Part shown: positions 8,440 to 16,852 of the stretch, one piece after another
How positions within the stretch are numbered: the stretch's first letter is position 1
Layout of the letters: each line of letters starts with the position of its first letter
Origin: Mycobacterium sp. IS-1742
GTDB lineage: Bacteria; Actinomycetota; Actinomycetes; Mycobacteriales; Mycobacteriaceae
NCBI RefSeq assembly: GCF_001500125.1
Contig: NZ_LQIV01000016.1
Location: forward strand, 1 to 64,000
Reading direction: 5' to 3'
Length of the DNA: 64,000 nucleotides
Program-made: the position numbers and the translations under genes
The notes under the pieces: model-generated
The model's input: only the letters and a program-made list of their open reading frames with translations
The model's database searches: none
What the model was told of the DNA's origin: nothing

Positions 8440-8916
8440 ATGACGCGAAGGACGCTGGCCGCGCTGGCCGTCGGTGCCGCCGTGCTGAGTCTGCCGGCGA
8501 CGACCGTGGCGCACGCCGCGCCGCCGGCGCCACAACCGGGTGCGGGGTGTGCCCCCGGGGTGGAGCGCGCGCTGTCGCACACCGCCGACGACACCGTCGT
8601 GCAGTGCAGCGCGGGCCGCTGGGAGGTGTACGCGGGACCGTACCCGTCGAGCGACCGCTGGTTCTCCGGCGGCGACGGTCTGGATCTGCACGGGCAGGGT
8701 ATGCGCAACCCCGAGATGTTGTCGGGTCCCTGGACCGGGATCCCGCAGGACCCGGCCGCCCGCTGCCGCGCCGAGCAGGCCGCCGTGGTGAGCGCAGGCG
8801 AGGTGGGAGAACCCCAGGTCGCCGAGGGTGCGCCCGGCCAACCGCTGCGCTTCGAGGTGCTGCCGGTGATGTTCACGATCCATCTCAGCGGCGACTGTCT
8901 CTGGCAGGCCGGCTGA
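8440..8916 (+). CDS. Secreted hypothetical protein (158 aa)
   Basis: The signal peptide runs about 1-28 (LAALAVGAAVLSL, cleavage after AHA). The mature domain has four cysteines (GCAPG, VQCSAG, RCRAE, GDCLW), suggesting two disulphides, and aromatic-rich WEVYAGPYPSSDRWF. The gene is 31 bp downstream of the DUF4185 gene on the same strand and may be co-expressed. I do not recognise the family. Confidence 0.7.
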   Translation: MTRRTLAALAVGAAVLSLPATTVAHAAPPAPQPGAGCAPGVERALSHTADDTVVQCSAGRWEVYAGPYPSSDRWFSGGDGLDLHGQGMRNPEMLSGPWTGIPQDPAARCRAEQAAVVSAGEVGEPQVAEGAPGQPLRFEVLPVMFTIHLSGDCLWQAG

Positions 8917-8948
8917 CCGGCGGTCACGGGATCGTTGCCCGGGCGAAC

Positions 8949-8976
8949 TTGAACCGCGCTCGCACAGCGGTATGGT
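8949..8976 (+). promoter_or_regulatory. Candidate SigA-type promoter for the 9012 gene
   Basis: TTGAAC (8949-8954) and TATGGT (8971-8976) are separated by 16 bp, about 35 bp ahead of the GTG start at 9012. The match is by eye only. Confidence 0.4.
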
Positions 8977-9011
8977 CAGTCCGAATTGTGCAACCAGAGC
9001 GGGAAAGACCA

Positions 9012-10310
9012 GTGGACCTAGTACTCGGCGTGTCGGTGACCTCGACGGCGCTACGCTTCGTGCTCGTCGAGGGCGCGACAGGTGACGGCGCGACCGTCGA
9101 CAGCGGAACGCTCGCGATGCCGGTCTCCGGCGACAGCCTCGACACGCTGGTCAGCGCGGTGTCCGGCGACGGCCCGTACGCCGCGGCGCCCGGGCACCGG
9201 CCGCTCGCGGTCGGTGTCACGTGGACCGACTCCGTCGCCGACCTGGCCGCCGCGCTGATGTCCGCCCTGACCGCCAGGGGCGCGCGGAACGTCGTCGCGC
9301 TCTCACCCGCGGAGGCTGCGGCCGCACTGAGCGCCGGACTCGGTGATCTGGCCGCCCAGAACGAAGTCGCCGTGTGCGTCACCGAACCCGACGCCGCGCT
9401 GCTCGCGGTCGTCACCGCCGACGCCGTGCACGTCGACCAGATCGCCCGCACGGACGCCGGCACGTTGGCCCGCCGGGTGCAGGAGACGGCCGACTCGACC
9501 GCGGTGTACCCCGAGGCGATCTACGTCCTCGGCTCGGCCGACGACGTCGACGCGGTGGTGGGCGCGCTCGCCGGTCAGGTGGCGGCTCCGGTGCTCTCCG
9601 CAGCGGAGGCGGACCTCGCGTTGGCGCGCGGTGCGGCCTTGGCGTCGGCACAGGGGTCCGTCGGGGTGGACGCCCCGCTGGCGCTGGCGCAGGTGCGCGG
9701 CGAACGGAGATCATGGCTGGGGTGGCGGGTGCCCGCGCTCGCCTCGGTGCTCGTCGCGGCCGTGGTCACGTTCGTGGTGTCGCTGTCGGTCGCGTTGGGC
9801 CTGGAGTTGACGCCGCAGATGCGGTCGGACGACGCGGCGACCCGACAGGTGGCCAGTGCCTCGGACCAGGCGAAGGCCGCCGTCGACGCACCGGCTCCCG
9901 AGGCGCTGCCGAAGGCGGCGCCGAAACCGGCCGCTGCGCCGCCTGCGCCCCAGGCGCCGCCGGCACCGCCCCCCGAGGCGGCCGTCCCCGTCGTCGACAT
10001 CGCACCCGCGGCACCGGCCCCCGAGCCCGAGGTGGCCCCGGTGATCGAACCGGTCTACGCCGCACCCGAGGTGGCGCCGCCACCGGCGCCGGTGTACGTG
10101 CCCCCGGCCCCGCCGGTGTACGTGCCGCCCGCACCGGTCTATACCGCGCCGCAACCGGCATATGTGCCGCCCGCGCCCGTGGCCCCGGCGTACACACCGC
10201 CGCAGGCGGGCTACGTGCCGCCCGTCGCCCCCCAGCAGCCACGGTTACGCGACCGGATCATCGAGCGACTGCCGATCATCAACCGCTTCCACGAACCGCA
10301 GTATCCGTAA
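9012..10310 (+). CDS. Rv0312-like (DUF7159-type) membrane protein: ASKHA-like domain, one TM helix, Pro-rich tail
   Basis: The product has 432 residues; GTG 9012 gives the N-terminus VDLVLGVS, the same start as the paralogue at 26073. Residues 1-235 form an Ala/Val-rich globular domain beginning LVLGVSVTSTALRFVLVEG and ending LALARGAALASA. One membrane helix lies at about 240-266. Residues 267-432 are Pro/Ala-rich with tyrosine-containing PPAPVYVPPA repeats and a basic C-terminal end. I infer a degenerate actin/Hsp70-like fold from the N-terminal loop and from the final GAALASA helix, which matches Dna[11 protein letters not shown]. Catalytic residues are not evident. The helix and tail composition suggest the domain is cytoplasmic and the tail outside. 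The function is unknown. Confidence 0.7.
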   Translation: MDLVLGVSVTSTALRFVLVEGATGDGATVDSGTLAMPVSGDSLDTLVSAVSGDGPYAAAPGHRPLAVGVTWTDSVADLAAALMSALTARGARNVVALSPAEAAAALSAGLGDLAAQNEVAVCVTEPDAALLAVVTADAVHVDQIARTDAGTLARRVQETADSTAVYPEAIYVLGSADDVDAVVGALAGQVAAPVLSAAEADLALARGAALASAQGSVGVDAPLALAQVRGERRSWLGWRVPALASVLVAAVVTFVVSLSVALGLELTPQMRSDDAATRQVASASDQAKAAVDAPAPEALPKAAPKPAAAPPAPQAPPAPPPEAAVPVVDIAPAAPAPEPEVAPVIEPVYAAPEVAPPPAPVYVPPAPPVYVPPAPVYTAPQPAYVPPAPVAPAYTPPQAGYVPPVAPQQPRLRDRIIERLPIINRFHEPQYP

Positions 10311-10529
10311 CTAGGCGTCCTCGCGGCGGTCACGGCGGCGCAGCACCAACCCGGTCACACCGCACACCACTGCGATCGTCAGCGCGACGGTGGCGATGGT
10401 GAGCCCGGCGTGGCCCGCGGACGACTCCACTCCGAGCATCTGCGCGCGTCCCCAGGTGACCCACCCGATCAGAATCGCTTTGACGATCAGGATGAGCGAG
10501 ACGATGCTCAACGCCGTGGCGGGCCGCAT
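10311..10529 (-). CDS. Small two-helix membrane protein (72 aa)
   Basis: ATG 10529 (MRPATALSIVS) is the natural start because residues upstream of it look non-coding. Two hydrophobic helices (ALSIVSLILIVKAILIGWV and LTIATVALTIAVVCGVTGLV) are followed by an Arg/Asp-rich tail (LRRRDRREDA). Its stop directly abuts the stop of the convergent 9012 gene. No function is known to me. Confidence 0.6.
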   Translation of the reverse strand: MRPATALSIVSLILIVKAILIGWVTWGRAQMLGVESSAGHAGLTIATVALTIAVVCGVTGLVLRRRDRREDA

Positions 10530-10564
10530 GGAACCGAGGGTAGGCGCGCCGGGCACTGTTAACG

Positions 10565-10648
10565 GGTCCGCGCCGCGGACCGATATGCCACATGGGGGGT
10601 TGTGACCGGGTCTTGGATCGTCTCGGTGAACGAGACGGCGGACCGATC
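10565..10648 (+). promoter_or_regulatory. Two hairpins in the leader of the 10682 gene
   Basis: GGTCCGC/GCGGACC (10565-10581, loop GCC) is followed by CGTCTCG/CGAGACG (10619-10637, loop GTGAA), the latter enclosed by GGATCG...CGATCC (10615-10648). They could be structured leader RNA or a terminator between the divergent small genes. No known riboswitch is recognised. Confidence 0.3.
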
Positions 10649-10681
10649 CTGATGCGCGTGAGCGCTGGAAGGAAGACACGT

Positions 10682-10930
10682 ATGAACCTCAAGAAAATCG
10701 GACTGACCGCCACCGTCGCCGGTGCCATGGGAGCCGCGGCACTCGGCCTCGGCGCAGGCACCGCACAGGCAGACCACGACGAGTGGTGGTGGGGGCCGGA
10801 GATCCCGCACGTCGGCGATTTCGTCGAGCTGCCGCCGCCCGGCCACATCGGGCAGATCACCCATGTGCCGCCGGGTCAGCTCAAGAAATGGGTTCCGGGT
10901 GCCCCGCCGCCCGGGCACTGGGGCTGGTAA
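10682..10930 (+). CDS. Small secreted Pro/Trp-rich protein (82 aa)
   Basis: The ribosome site GGAAGG lies just upstream of ATG 10682. The signal peptide (MNLKKIGLTATVAGAMG..., cleavage after AQA near 29) is followed by a 50-residue mature peptide rich in Pro, His, Trp and Gly (DEWWWGPEIPHVG, GAPPPGHWGW). It has no cysteine. Similar small exported Pro/Gly-rich proteins are frequent in mycobacteria; no function is assigned. Confidence 0.7.
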   Translation: MNLKKIGLTATVAGAMGAAALGLGAGTAQADHDEWWWGPEIPHVGDFVELPPPGHIGQITHVPPGQLKKWVPGAPPPGHWGW

Positions 10931-10939
10931 GACCTCAGA

Positions 10940-10974
10940 AGATGGCCGCCTCGTCGTCGACGGGGCGGCCATCT
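10940..10974 (+). terminator. Hairpin after the 82-aa secreted protein gene
   Basis: An 11-bp perfect stem AGATGGCCGCC/GGCGGCCATCT with a 13-base loop begins 9 bp after the stop codon. There is no T-tract. Confidence 0.55.
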
Positions 10975-11051
10975 CGTGTCTTGACGCCTGGTTCGTCACC
11001 TTTCCGTGACCTCGCCGTGACATAACGCGGGTTATTTCGTACAGTGCTGGG

Positions 11052-11726
11052 GTGGGTAAGCACTCGAAGCCCAGCCAGCACCGCCGGACATCGTCCTCGT
11101 CCCTGGTGCTGGCGTTGCTCGCAGCACCCGCGGCCGTGGTTCTCGCCGGCGGCGCCGACGTGCACCGCGATGCCGAAACCGCCGCCGCACCCGCCCCCAT
11201 GCCACTGCCGCCGCCGCAACTCCCGCCGTACGACGTGCAGGTCGTGGCCTCGGGATCGATCGGCGGGCCGGCCGACCTGAAGGTGGCGCCACACGAGACG
11301 GTGTCGGTGGCCAACTGGAAGGTGGCCAACCGCGCCCAGTACCGGGCGCTGCCGGTCGGGGTCGCCCCCGAACAGGGGCTGCAGGTCAAGACGGTCCTGG
11401 CCGCCCGCGCGATCAGCGCGGTCTTCCCCGAGATCCAGCAGATCGGCGGCGTCCGCCCCGACGCCCTGCGGTGGCACCCGAACGGCCTGGCGATCGACGT
11501 GATGATCCCGAACCCCGGTAGCGCGGAGGGCATCGCACTCGGCAACCAGATTGTCGCGTACGTGATCAAGAACGCCGAGCGGTTCGGTATGCAGGACGCC
11601 ATCTGGCGGGGCGTCTACTACACCCCCAACGGCCCGCGTGGCTCGGGTAACGGGCACTTCGACCACGTGCACATCACGACGACCGGCGGCGGATATCCCT
11701 CCGGTTCCGAGACGTATTTCCGCTGA
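11052..11726 (+). CDS. Secreted protein with peptidase/hydrolase-like C-terminal domain
   Basis: The product has 224 residues from GTG 11052. A basic N-terminus, a hydrophobic segment (LVLALLAAPAAVVLAGG) and a Pro-rich linker give a signal or membrane anchor. The C-terminal domain (about 110-224) has IGGVRPDALRWHPNGLAIDVMIP and GHFDHVHITTTGGGYP, the Asp/His pattern of an exported domain found in many actinobacterial wall-associated proteins (ARB_07466-like). It resembles D-Ala-D-Ala peptidase-type metal sites (His 160-170, Asp, His near 203). Cell-wall action is inferred, not shown. Confidence 0.65.
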   Translation: MGKHSKPSQHRRTSSSSLVLALLAAPAAVVLAGGADVHRDAETAAAPAPMPLPPPQLPPYDVQVVASGSIGGPADLKVAPHETVSVANWKVANRAQYRALPVGVAPEQGLQVKTVLAARAISAVFPEIQQIGGVRPDALRWHPNGLAIDVMIPNPGSAEGIALGNQIVAYVIKNAERFGMQDAIWRGVYYTPNGPRGSGNGHFDHVHITTTGGGYPSGSETYFR

Positions 11727-11865
11727 CGCAAATCTCAATTCGCGTCAATAAATAGCGATCTCTTTTTCGCGTCGTTTCGACGTCGACTCGGTACCGTGCA
11801 CATTCATTTCCCTCGGTGAGCGTTATACAGACTCCGCACCGCAAACAGGGCGAGAGGGTCGAAAA

Positions 11866-12708
11866 ATGTCATCAGCGGGCCGATCGGCAATATCGTCGTT
11901 GTTCGCATTGACGCTCGCCGCGGGGGCAGTGGGCCTCGCGCCGATATCACACGCGCAACTCGGTCCCGGTGGCTCGACGGTGTTGACGCTGGCGCCCGCG
12001 TTCAACGAGATGGCCTCCAATTGGCTGCGCGGGGAATTGTTCGCCGCCCCGAACGTGAAGGTCAAAGTGCCCTACACGAATTTCCCGAGTGCGACCAACA
12101 CGCACAAGGGCGCGGACAAACTCAACGAGATGCTGCATGCATACCCGGGACCCAAGATCGTGGCCGGACACAGCCAGGGGGCGCAGGTGGCCGACGACTG
12201 GCTGCGGCGCTACGGTCCGACGAGCGACATCGACCCGGCCACCGTGCAATTCGTTCTCACGGGTGATCTGGAGAGCAAGTACAACGGTTGTGCGAACATC
12301 CCCGGCAGCGGCTGCGTCGCGGCCTACGGCGGAAACAACTTTCCCGACGACACCCCGTACACCGTGAAGGTGATCGCGCGTCAATACGACTACTTCGCGG
12401 ACTGCCCAAACGACCTGTCGAATGAAACGGCCAAAAAGAACCGCAATGCCTCCCAGTTCGTCGGCGGTAAGGGCGAACTCAAGAGCGTGCACACCAATTA
12501 CAGCAACATCGGTGTGAACGATCCCGGGAACAAGACATTCGTCGAAGGAAATGCCACGTACATCCTCGGCGCTCCGGCGACGTATTTCCTACCGATGGTG
12601 ACGCAGAAATGGACGTCGAACGAGTCCAAAGTGGTGGAGGACGCTCAGTTGCGTCCGATCGTGGAAGCGGCCTACAACCGGCCCATGGAAGCACCACCGG
12701 CTCCATAG
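11866..12708 (+). CDS. PE-PPE-domain alpha/beta hydrolase (secreted)
   Basis: The product has 280 residues with a signal peptide ending SHAQ near residue 30. AGHSQGAQVADDW contains the nucleophile Ser103 in G-H-S-Q-G. Other family features are PYTNFPSAT, the VFVLTGDLESKYNG region and ARQYDYFADCPNDLSNE, and His in VHTNY may complete the triad. It is a cutinase-like serine esterase of the PE-PPE C-terminal domain family, here without PE or PPE segments. Two cysteine pairs are probable. A larger relative lies at 19168-20661. The substrate is unknown; exported lipids or esters are likely. Confidence 0.8.
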   Translation: MSSAGRSAISSLFALTLAAGAVGLAPISHAQLGPGGSTVLTLAPAFNEMASNWLRGELFAAPNVKVKVPYTNFPSATNTHKGADKLNEMLHAYPGPKIVAGHSQGAQVADDWLRRYGPTSDIDPATVQFVLTGDLESKYNGCANIPGSGCVAAYGGNNFPDDTPYTVKVIARQYDYFADCPNDLSNETAKKNRNASQFVGGKGELKSVHTNYSNIGVNDPGNKTFVEGNATYILGAPATYFLPMVTQKWTSNESKVVEDAQLRPIVEAAYNRPMEAPPAP

Positions 12709-12797
12709 ACCGGGCCGGATCGACCCGTTCGGGGGATATCGGCGGGTTTGGCACCCGAAAACGCGCGCTCTCCGTTTACGGTTTGGGGGTGCCAAAC

Positions 12798-13649
12798 ATG
12801 GATCGCCGTAACGCAATGATGATGTTCGGGTTCGGGGTGGCGGCTGCCGCACTCCCGGCCGCCCAGGCCGGGGCCCAGCCCGTGATCGGCGATGCCCCGC
12901 CCGGGCCGGGTGTGCCCGAGGCCGGCGTACCCGGTCTCCTGTTCTCCGATGAGTTCAACGGACCGGCCGGATCGCCTCCGAACCCCGCGTCGTGGTTCAT
13001 CGTTCCGGCACGGGAGACCATTCGGAACCCCGTCGAATGGGACAAGCCCTTCAACATGGGCCGATACGTCACCGACCAGGAACACGTCTTCCAGGACGGG
13101 GCGGGCAACCTGGTCATCCGGGCCACCCGCGGGCCGGGCGCGAACATCCAGGAGAAGTACGCCAGCGCCAAGATCATCGGGAACTGGCGGGGCGGTGTGG
13201 GAACGACGTGGGAAGCCCGCATCAAGCTCAACTGCCTGACCGACGGCGCATGGCCGGCCTTCTGGTTGATCAACGACAACCCCGTGCGCGGTGGTGAAGT
13301 CGACCTGGTGGAGTGGTACGGCAACCGGGACTGGCCCTCGGGCACGACCGTCCACGCCCGGTTGGACGGCACGCAGTTCCAGACGCACAAACACCCCGTC
13401 GACGGGGACTGGCACACCTGGCGCATGACGTGGAAGCCCGAAGGCATGTACTTCTGGAAGGACTACGTGCCCGGTATGGAGCCGTTCTTCACCGTGCTGG
13501 CGAACTCCCTGCCGGAGTGGCCGTTCAACGATCCGGGCTACACGATGGCGCCGGTGTTCAACATCGCCGTCGGCGGCTCCGGTGGTCGCGAACCGGCCGG
13601 AGGCAACTATCCGGCGGAGATGCTCGTCGACTGGATCCGGGTCTTCTAG
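12798..13649 (+). CDS. Secreted GH16 (laminarinase/licheninase-like) glycoside hydrolase
   Basis: The product has 283 residues from ATG 12798; an in-frame GTG at 12789 is an alternative. The N-terminus MDRRNAMMMFGFGVAAAALP has a twin-arginine-like look. Residues 167-172 (EVDLVE, within GGEVDLVEWYG) are the beta-bulge catalytic motif of GH16, with both acid residues present. DEFNGPAG, WPAFWLI and the closing VDWIRVF are also typical. The family cleaves beta-1,3/1,4-glucans. The gene stands alone between the PE-PPE hydrolase and a Thr-tailed membrane protein. Confidence 0.85.
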   Translation: MDRRNAMMMFGFGVAAAALPAAQAGAQPVIGDAPPGPGVPEAGVPGLLFSDEFNGPAGSPPNPASWFIVPARETIRNPVEWDKPFNMGRYVTDQEHVFQDGAGNLVIRATRGPGANIQEKYASAKIIGNWRGGVGTTWEARIKLNCLTDGAWPAFWLINDNPVRGGEVDLVEWYGNRDWPSGTTVHARLDGTQFQTHKHPVDGDWHTWRMTWKPEGMYFWKDYVPGMEPFFTVLANSLPEWPFNDPGYTMAPVFNIAVGGSGGREPAGGNYPAEMLVDWIRVF

Positions 13650-13676
13650 TCCCAACCCCGACACAATCGGAGCGCC

Positions 13677-14123
13677 ATGTCCAACTACGGACCGCCGGAT
13701 GACCGCGGGTACTACTCCGACCCTTCCGGGGGGTACGGCGGCCAGCGGCCGCCCGGCCCGCCCCCGGAGGAGCCGGTCCCGTGGTATCGCACGCCCGCGG
13801 CGATGTTCGCCGCGGGGATGCTCGTCACGCTGTTGCTGGCGTTGATCGTCTGGGCCGTCTTCGGTTCGGATTCCGACGAGGTGGACAGCACCGAGACGAC
13901 CACGCTCACTCCGATCACCCCGACGGCGACGACCGCCCCGGCGACGACCACTCAGGCACCGGAGACCGAGACCGAGACGGTGACGATCACGGAGACCAGC
14001 ACGCCGCCGCCGACCACCACGGCCGAGCCGAGCACGTCGACCAGTGTGGTCACCAGCACCACCACGAGCACGACGACCAGCACGACGACGGTCACGGTGA
14101 CGGCTCCGCCGCCCGCGCCGTAG
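13677..14123 (+). CDS. Single-pass membrane protein with Thr-rich outer tail
   Basis: The product has 148 residues. A Gly/Pro/Tyr-rich N-terminus leads to PVPWYRTPAAMFAAGM and one membrane helix (about 40-63). The rest is a Thr/Ser/Pro-rich tail with acidic residues next to the membrane. It is a paralogue of the protein at 53952-54470, sharing the P-x-PWYR-x-P motif before the helix. The same junction occurs in the Hsp70-like proteins at 44639 and 52081. The tail may be O-glycosylated (inference). Its stop is 5 bp from the convergent lipase stop. Confidence 0.7.
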   Translation: MSNYGPPDDRGYYSDPSGGYGGQRPPGPPPEEPVPWYRTPAAMFAAGMLVTLLLALIVWAVFGSDSDEVDSTETTTLTPITPTATTAPATTTQAPETETETVTITETSTPPPTTTAEPSTSTSVVTSTTTSTTTSTTTVTVTAPPPAP

Positions 14124-14128
14124 GGGTC

Positions 14129-15463
14129 TTACGAGGCGTCGGTGGTCGACAGCGGGTGACGTTCGACGGAGCGCCCGAGGACGACCTTCGCCGTGATGAC
14201 GCCCAACTTGACCATCCCCAGGTACGTCGACGGGTTGAACATCGTCGGCCACACCGTGCGTGTTCTGTGCTCTTCGACGGGCCGGTCGGTGAATCGATCG
14301 CGCAGCCACCTCAGCGTCATGGGCGCCGACAGGGGATGCAAAAGCAGATGACCGCAGAACCGGTCGCGGTGATAGGTGACCGCTGCACCGACCCGTTCAT
14401 ACTCGGCCACGAGTGCGTCGACGTCGTCGACGCTGATGATCCCGTCGTGCACCGCCTGTATGACCAGCACGGGAGGCTTGGGCTTGGATTTGCCGAGCTT
14501 GGTCTCGTCGAAGATGTGGCGCACTTCGGGCAGCTCCCACAGCTCGTCGGCCGTCATGTCGACGTACGAACCGATGTCGACGTTGCGAAACCGCCAGACA
14601 GCCTGGGCCGTCGTCATCGTCTGCAACTGCTCGAGTAGCGCCTTGCCCTCGTCGGTCGCATGCTCGTCGACGACATTCTGTGCGCCGGGAAAGACCTGCG
14701 TCAGTGCGGAGATCATCAACGCGGCGAGACCGGCGAAGAAGCTGTTGTTGAGCCGGCGTGCCACACTCCCGGGGTCCCCTACCGGCGAACCCAGCACGGC
14801 ACCCACGAGGTTGATCTCCGGGGCATACCGCTCACACAGTTCGGCCGCCCAGGCCGACGCCAAGCCGCCACCGGAGTATCCCCACAGACCCACCGGTGCA
14901 GACGGCGACAGATCTACTCGCTCGCTCCGCATCGCGGCGCGCAGACCGTCCAGAATCCGGTAGCCGGGCTCGACGGGAGCGCCCCACATGCCGTGGCAGC
15001 CCTCGTGATCCGGTACGCACACCGCCCAACCTTCGGCCAGCGCGGCGACCACCAAGAGGTACTCGGCTTGAACGAATGCACCGATCGGTCGTGCGCCGCG
15101 CCGCATGGCGAACGAGGGGAAACAGCGTGACGCCACGGCGTCTATCGCGCACTGGTAGGAGAGCACCGGAGTGTCGGATTCGCGCTGCGCCGGCACCAGC
15201 ACGGTCGTCACGGCGACTTCCGGTTCCTCGTGCAGATTCGTGGTGCGGTACAGCAACTGGGTGGCACTGACGGGTTGTGGGATGAGACCGAGAAATCCGA
15301 TCTCCACGTCGCGCGACCGCAACACCGTGCCCGGTTCCGCGTCCTCGTAGCCCTGCGGGGCCCGGTAGAAAGGGTCGTCATCGGGGGAGATCGGGTTCTC
15401 GCCGCGTCGCAGCCCGTCGTGCGGGACACTTGCGACGCTCGCCGCCGCGAAATACTCATCCAT
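14129..15463 (-). CDS. Secretory-lipase (LIP) family alpha/beta hydrolase
   Basis: The product has 444 residues. ATG 15463 is supported by a strong AAGGAGG site ten bases upstream; an earlier in-frame start at 15502 has none. The nucleophile Ser197 sits in GLWGYSGGG, with [14 protein letters not shown] before it and [16 protein letters not shown] and the CGHLLLHP histidine after it as likely Asp and His of the triad. The family includes fungal secreted lipases and mycobacterial lipases. No clear signal peptide is visible after ATG 15463, so the location is uncertain. Confidence 0.8.
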   Translation of the reverse strand: MDEYFAAASVASVPHDGLRRGENPISPDDDPFYRAPQGYEDAEPGTVLRSRDVEIGFLGLIPQPVSATQLLYRTTNLHEEPEVAVTTVLVPAQRESDTPVLSYQCAIDAVASRCFPSFAMRRGARPIGAFVQAEYLLVVAALAEGWAVCVPDHEGCHGMWGAPVEPGYRILDGLRAAMRSERVDLSPSAPVGLWGYSGGGLASAWAAELCERYAPEINLVGAVLGSPVGDPGSVARRLNNSFFAGLAALMISALTQVFPGAQNVVDEHATDEGKALLEQLQTMTTAQAVWRFRNVDIGSYVDMTADELWELPEVRHIFDETKLGKSKPKPPVLVIQAVHDGIISVDDVDALVAEYERVGAAVTYHRDRFCGHLLLHPLSAPMTLRWLRDRFTDRPVEEHRTRTVWPTMFNPSTYLGMVKLGVITAKVVLGRSVERHPLSTTDAS

Positions 15464-16081
15464 CGGTGTGGCGCCTCCTTGGCGTTCTGCTGCCTTAACC
15501 ATTACCCGCGGTACCGGGAATCAACCCTCGGTTTGGTGATCCGCACGGCGGTCCGATCGCGACGACGAGTGTCGTCATGTGAAGTCAGATCGCAGGCTAC
15601 AAGTGCCCGCGCTCGGTCGAACCCCTTGGCGGACAGACGTGGCTGCACGCCATGACGGCCGCCTCGAGGTGTGGACCACCGCAACGAGGCCGGAGTGCGG
15701 TTGCCACCGCGCGATCCCTGTTCCCCCGTAATAATTGTTCGAGCAACCTGTTTCGCGCGACGGGCAAACACGTGCGGCAGGTGTCCTCATCGCCCCACAC
15801 AGCGCGCGAGTGGAGCCCGTCCGCCGAAGTGCAGGCAATGGGGCTGGACCGCGAAATCCAGGCGATCTACGGATTCGTCAAATCTCGAATGTCCGCCTCG
15901 TAGAATTCGGTACGCCGCGGTCCGGGAGAGATCGAGGGAGGCCTCTGATGATCCGGGTCTTGACTTTTTGTCGTGCATTCGTCGTGGCGGCACGCCGTGG
16001 ATCAGCAATATCGCCGTCCCTTCTCGGTGGGCATAAGCGCTCTCATCCCCTTTGCCGGTGAGTACAGGAATCGAGGAAATC
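15464..16081. other. Gene-poor interval (618 bp)
   Basis: I see no convincing gene here. Short open frames on both strands have no family resemblance, no good ribosome sites and no signal peptides. The codon pattern is less regular and the AT content is locally higher (about 15720-15760 and 15990-16080) than in the neighbouring genes. It presumably contains the promoters of the lipase gene (minus) and of the HdeD-like gene (plus), and perhaps decayed coding sequence. Confidence 0.5.
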
Positions 16082-16717
16082 ATGACCACGAACGAACACC
16101 CCCCGTTGTTCCGGCATCTCTGGAAGTCCACCCTTGCGTCCGGCGTGCTGGCGGTGATCGTCGGCGTCTTGCTGCTGGTGTGGCCGGGCATCTCGATCCT
16201 CGTCGCAGCCGTCCTGTTCGGCGCCTACTTGCTGATATCGGGCTTCACGCAGGTCTTTTCGGCCTTCAGCCGGCACGCTGCGGACGGTAGCAGGGTGCTG
16301 CTGTTCGTCAGCGGCGCGGCATCGCTGATTCTCGCGGTGTTGGCATTCCGGCACTTCGGCGACGCCATCCTGCTGCTTGCGATCTGGATCGGCGTGGGCT
16401 TCGTCTTGCACGGCGTCGCGACCACCGTGTCGGGCATCAGTGATCGCGGCGGGTCCGGGCGTGTCTGGCAGATCGTATCGGGGGTGATCGCCGTCATCGC
16501 CGGCATCGTGGTGATGGCGTGGCCGTTCACCTCGCTGGCCAATCTCGCCTTGATCGCCGGTATCTGGTTGATCATCACAGGCGTGGCAGAGGTGGTCGCC
16601 TCGTTCGGCATCCGACGGGCTTCCAAGAACGTGGCCGAGTTCCGCGAGGCACGAAGCGACGCGCGGGCCTCGTCGGCGGGTCCGATGTTCAACCCGGGAT
16701 TGAGCGGCACCGCCTGA
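16082..16717 (+). CDS. HdeD/DUF308-family membrane protein
   Basis: The product has 211 residues with six predicted membrane helices in pairs (LASGVLAVIVGVLLLVWPG, FGAYLLISGF, FVSGAASLILAVLAF, ILLLAIWIGVGFVL, IVSGVIAVIAGIVVMAWP, LIAGIWLIITGVAEV). The repeated G-x-WP at helix ends is typical of HdeD-like proteins, which are linked to acid or envelope stress. ATG 16082 follows a GAGGAAA ribosome site. The tail is Arg/Ala-rich and cytosolic. The precise role is unknown. Confidence 0.8.
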   Translation: MTTNEHPPLFRHLWKSTLASGVLAVIVGVLLLVWPGISILVAAVLFGAYLLISGFTQVFSAFSRHAADGSRVLLFVSGAASLILAVLAFRHFGDAILLLAIWIGVGFVLHGVATTVSGISDRGGSGRVWQIVSGVIAVIAGIVVMAWPFTSLANLALIAGIWLIITGVAEVVASFGIRRASKNVAEFREARSDARASSAGPMFNPGLSGTA

Positions 16718-16852
16718 TCAACTTCGGAGCCACGGGACTCCGGCTCAGCTTCACCGCCGAGGTGCTGTCCTCGGCCGCACATTCCACACGGTTCGGGAAC
16801 CCGCACGGCGGGTAAGCGGCGTCAACCGACAAAGAAACGGACGCCGATCCAC

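Noticed and set aside
15505..15545. A tRNA T-arm-like sequence (GGGTTGATTCCC) on the minus strand
   Set aside because: The loop is one base short and no acceptor, D or anticodon arm can be built around it.
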